Shown here: in pieces, positions 62,039-64,000 of the stretch | Numbering within the stretch: position 1 is the stretch's first letter | Layout of the letters: each line of letters begins with the position of its first letter | Assembly: GCF_051622035.1 (NCBI RefSeq) | Contig: NC_135364.1 | Location: 25,412,501 to 25,476,500, forward strand | Reading direction: 5' to 3' | Length of the DNA: 64,000 nt | Source: Arctopsyche grandis | Taxonomy: Eukaryota; Arthropoda; Insecta; Trichoptera; Hydropsychidae | Notes under the pieces: generated by a model | Databases searched by the model: none | What the model was told of the DNA's origin: nothing | What the model saw: the letters and a program-made list of their open reading frames with translations, nothing else | Translations under genes and position numbers: made by a program

Positions 62039-62304
62039 AATACTAACCTTTCCAAGCTCCAAATAATACAAAATAAATCCCTAAAAATAATTTATAACAC
62101 ACCCATATATACCAACTTTAAAAAACTGCATGTCATAAATAATATTCCGTTAGTTACAGACATTACTAACAAACTAACCAGTAGATTCTAAGACAGAAAC
62201 ACTAATAACCAAACTAACACACTTATGAAGAGTCTCGGTGATTACAACAAAATGTGTATACCCTTCAGGTATAAACACAGATTACCTAAACACAATATGC
62301 CTTA
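62039..62304 (+). pseudogene. Jockey-like LINE ORF2 C-terminus
   Basis: One frame reads NTNLSKLQIIQNKSLKIIYN, then FKKLHVINNIPLVTDITNKL, a stop, then DYNKMCIPFRYKHRLPK. This is the conserved end of jockey-clade reverse transcriptases, where LQ..QNK.LR.I precedes LHxxxNIPxVxxxI. One in-frame stop breaks it. A 3' UTR follows to about 62965, interrupted at 62471-62832. Confidence 0.65.
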
Positions 62305-62965
62305 GATCGTCGACTTTAGAGAGTCTTTAATTAATATTATGTATTAGATGTATTATGAGTATTTATACGAATTGTAAATAGGTTTTTGAGCTCTTTTTCC
62401 TATTATTCTGTACATATTAACATTAGAATAATATAATACTATGATTACTAACAAAATTAAATTAAAATTGAAAAAGCTTGGTTTGTATTAATATTAAATA
62501 AGTCAAAATCACAATTGGTAGAAATGAGTGTATTGATAGTGGAGATTGCACGCCAGATGAATGAGCTTCTTTCATAATTAGAAAATATATTAGGGACGTA
62601 AAGGAGCTCATTACATCTGGTCGTTCTATTAGGCACACGCAACGATAGTCTACTCAATAATTGAGGACAGTCAATCGAGTCGTAGAGGATGTTCAAAGTT
62701 GTTAAGATATCAGCTATCTCCCTCTTGACAAGTGGAAGCAGATGTTGACAAGCATCTTCATAGGATGCATAGGATAATACCTCAAGAATCTTTTCTGGAT
62801 GCGCTCCAATCTGTCCCTTGCACCAGAGTACTCTATGATTACTAACAAAGTTAAATTAAAATTGTAAAATAGAAAATTATCAGCAGATCAGTAGCTATTA
62901 AAATAGATATAAGATGTATTGTGAACATAATTTATTAATAATAAAAAGCATTTAAAAATCAAAAA
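62305..62965 (+). mobile_element. Jockey-like LINE 3' UTR and A-rich tail
   Basis: It includes TATTCTGTACATATTAACAT, TCAGTAGCTATTAAAATAG and AAAAAGCATTTAAAAATC. Copies of this tail occur at six or more other places in the window on both strands, so this is an amplified family. Confidence 0.6.
62471..62832 (-). pseudogene. Second LINE ORF2 fragment inserted in the UTR
   Basis: The minus strand reads LERIQKRFLRYLSYASYEDA and then SRLSLRVPNRTTRCNELLYV, the C-terminal part of a different non-LTR ORF2. The two sides are a 32-bp direct repeat (62439-62470 and 62833-62864) with one difference. The fragment lacks a recognisable 3' UTR or A-tail. Confidence 0.55.
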
Positions 62966-63054
62966 AATATATATACTCATACGAATAGTGTTATTATATG
63001 TACATCAATGACACTTTCAGTATATTAAATTTATATGTCTATAATATACATATG

Positions 63055-64000
63055 GAGTTCGGTCTTTCGTGTCATGTGAGGAGGACGTGCTTCTGCGTTC
63101 CTCCCGCTATTACTCGCTTAAACCCGGCTATTGCACGAAATTTAACTTAACCATCTAATCACTTATTTTACTAATTGCATCCTAGTATAATTTAAGTGTA
63201 AAAATAAACAGCAAATCGGTCGTAAAAAGCGGTTTTATATCAGTTATTTCGAAAAATTTTGTGCTAATTTTTGTGTCAAATCGGTGTCAAACGAGATACA
63301 TCTCCCTACCTGAATACAAAAAAAGGGTCCTTCGCCAGCCAAGTCGGTCCCACAGAAGCAATAAATCTTCCACATAATTGCTTCCAGCCAAAAATCTTTA
63401 ACGAACTTTACTTAATAGAATAATAGCAAACAGAAACGGTGTTTCCCAACTGTCTATCAGTTCTTTTTCATATTTAAATTATATTAAAGTAATTCGTGTA
63501 ATTTTATATACTTTACTAAAGTTATTATTAAAATATTAAATTGCAAACCGCACTCACATATATAAATCCGTTGTCTCCAAAGAGGCGTCTCACGATAAAG
63601 ATCTGTAAAAAAGTAGTATAACAATTGCTAATCTATTATTATCATAACTAACTACTTTCACTTACAAAGTAACCCTGTTAAATGGCATGTAATAACTCAT
63701 AAGTGATCCAAGTGATACCTAGGATGACTATATGTCAAAGCTGACCACAGAGAAGAGTATATGGCGGTAAGAACTCACTCCTTGAATGGAAATCTCTCTC
63801 AAGTACCGCCTTTTTCTCAACACATCTTGGATAAATGCGAGAAAAATAATATCCAAACCTCCAACAAGGTAAGAGTGACGATGGATGATAGCTTAGCTAA
63901 TAGAAACCTGTATTTAGCCACGTACAATGTAAGAACGTTATCGAGTGAAGGAAGTGTGCTTGCATTAGAGAATGAACTAGAAAGTATCAAATGGGATTTA
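63055..64000 (+). mobile_element. RTE LINE, second copy, cut by window end
   Basis: It begins GAGTTCGGTCTTTCGTGTCA and aligns almost base for base with the 5' UTR and ORF start of 36768-40445 in reverse orientation. Only a few differences were seen (for example GAGTATATGG against GAGTTTATGG before the start). Completeness cannot be judged. Confidence 0.93.
63761..64000 (+). CDS. RTE ORF2, partial (first 80 codons)
   Basis: From MAVRTHSLNGNLSQVPPF the frame is open to the last base of the window (ending ..ELESIKWDL). The visible part includes YNVRT, the Asn of the endonuclease domain. Residues agree with the first 80 of the intact copy. The remaining 900 residues would lie beyond the window. 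Confidence 0.92.
   Translation, partial: MAVRTHSLNGNLSQVPPFSQHILDKCEKNNIQTSNKVRVTMDDSLANRNLYLATYNVRTLSSEGSVLALENELESIKWDL

Overview
This is a non-coding-rich, AT-rich eukaryotic nuclear window, almost certainly from an insect and probably a holometabolous one. The evidence is a ZAD-type C2H2 zinc-finger gene, intron-bearing genes with GT..AG splice sites, and an insect-style transposon mix (Helitrons, hAT and Harbinger MITEs, RTE and jockey-like LINEs, tRNA-derived SINEs, short LTRs). I cannot name the species. All exon and element borders were read by eye from the sequence and none was checked by alignment.

Only two host genes can be defended in full. (1) A poly(ADP-ribose) glycohydrolase (PARG) gene lies on the minus strand (16479 to 10473). 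Twelve exons join in frame to about 752 residues and carry the GGG..QEE catalytic signature. (2) A ZAD plus C2H2 zinc-finger gene lies on the plus strand (19353 to 21670). Three exons give about 723 residues, with about 20 finger units. Its 3' side (21.7-23.8 kb) holds remnants of further fingers, broken up by a hAT MITE, SINEs and a long-TIR foldback element. Weaker candidates are one exon with an eh1-like motif (27056-27220), a small secreted-peptide-like ORF (46065-46265) and a TATA plus first-exon candidate (59260-59352).

Layout: 0-5.4 kb is AT-rich intergenic DNA with one Tc1/mariner-like element. 5.4-10.3 kb is a nest of LTR pieces with a miniature LTR retroelement inside a solo LTR, and a Harbinger MITE inside another. 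10.3-16.5 kb is PARG, with a 1.4 kb palindrome in one intron. 16.7-18.95 kb is a transposon stack at least four levels deep. 19.3-23.8 kb is the zinc-finger gene and its eroded tail. 24-36.5 kb holds SINEs, a Harbinger element with a LINE inside it, Helitrons and a pair of TTAA-site transposons. 36.8-40.4 kb is a full-length RTE-clade LINE with an intact 985-residue ORF and a 12-bp target duplication. 40.9-58.5 kb is repeats, including a tandem array derived from an RTE 3' end. 58.5-63 kb is sparse. From 63055 a second RTE copy runs off the window edge.

The most interesting points are: a hairpin at the 3' end of the SINEs and of a LINE whose loop is conserved while both stem strands differ in a compensating way; the zinc-finger array dismantled by insertions; the deep nests with exact target-site duplications; the TTAA-bounded palindrome inside PARG; and a compact GC-rich multi-hairpin segment at 46.3 kb.
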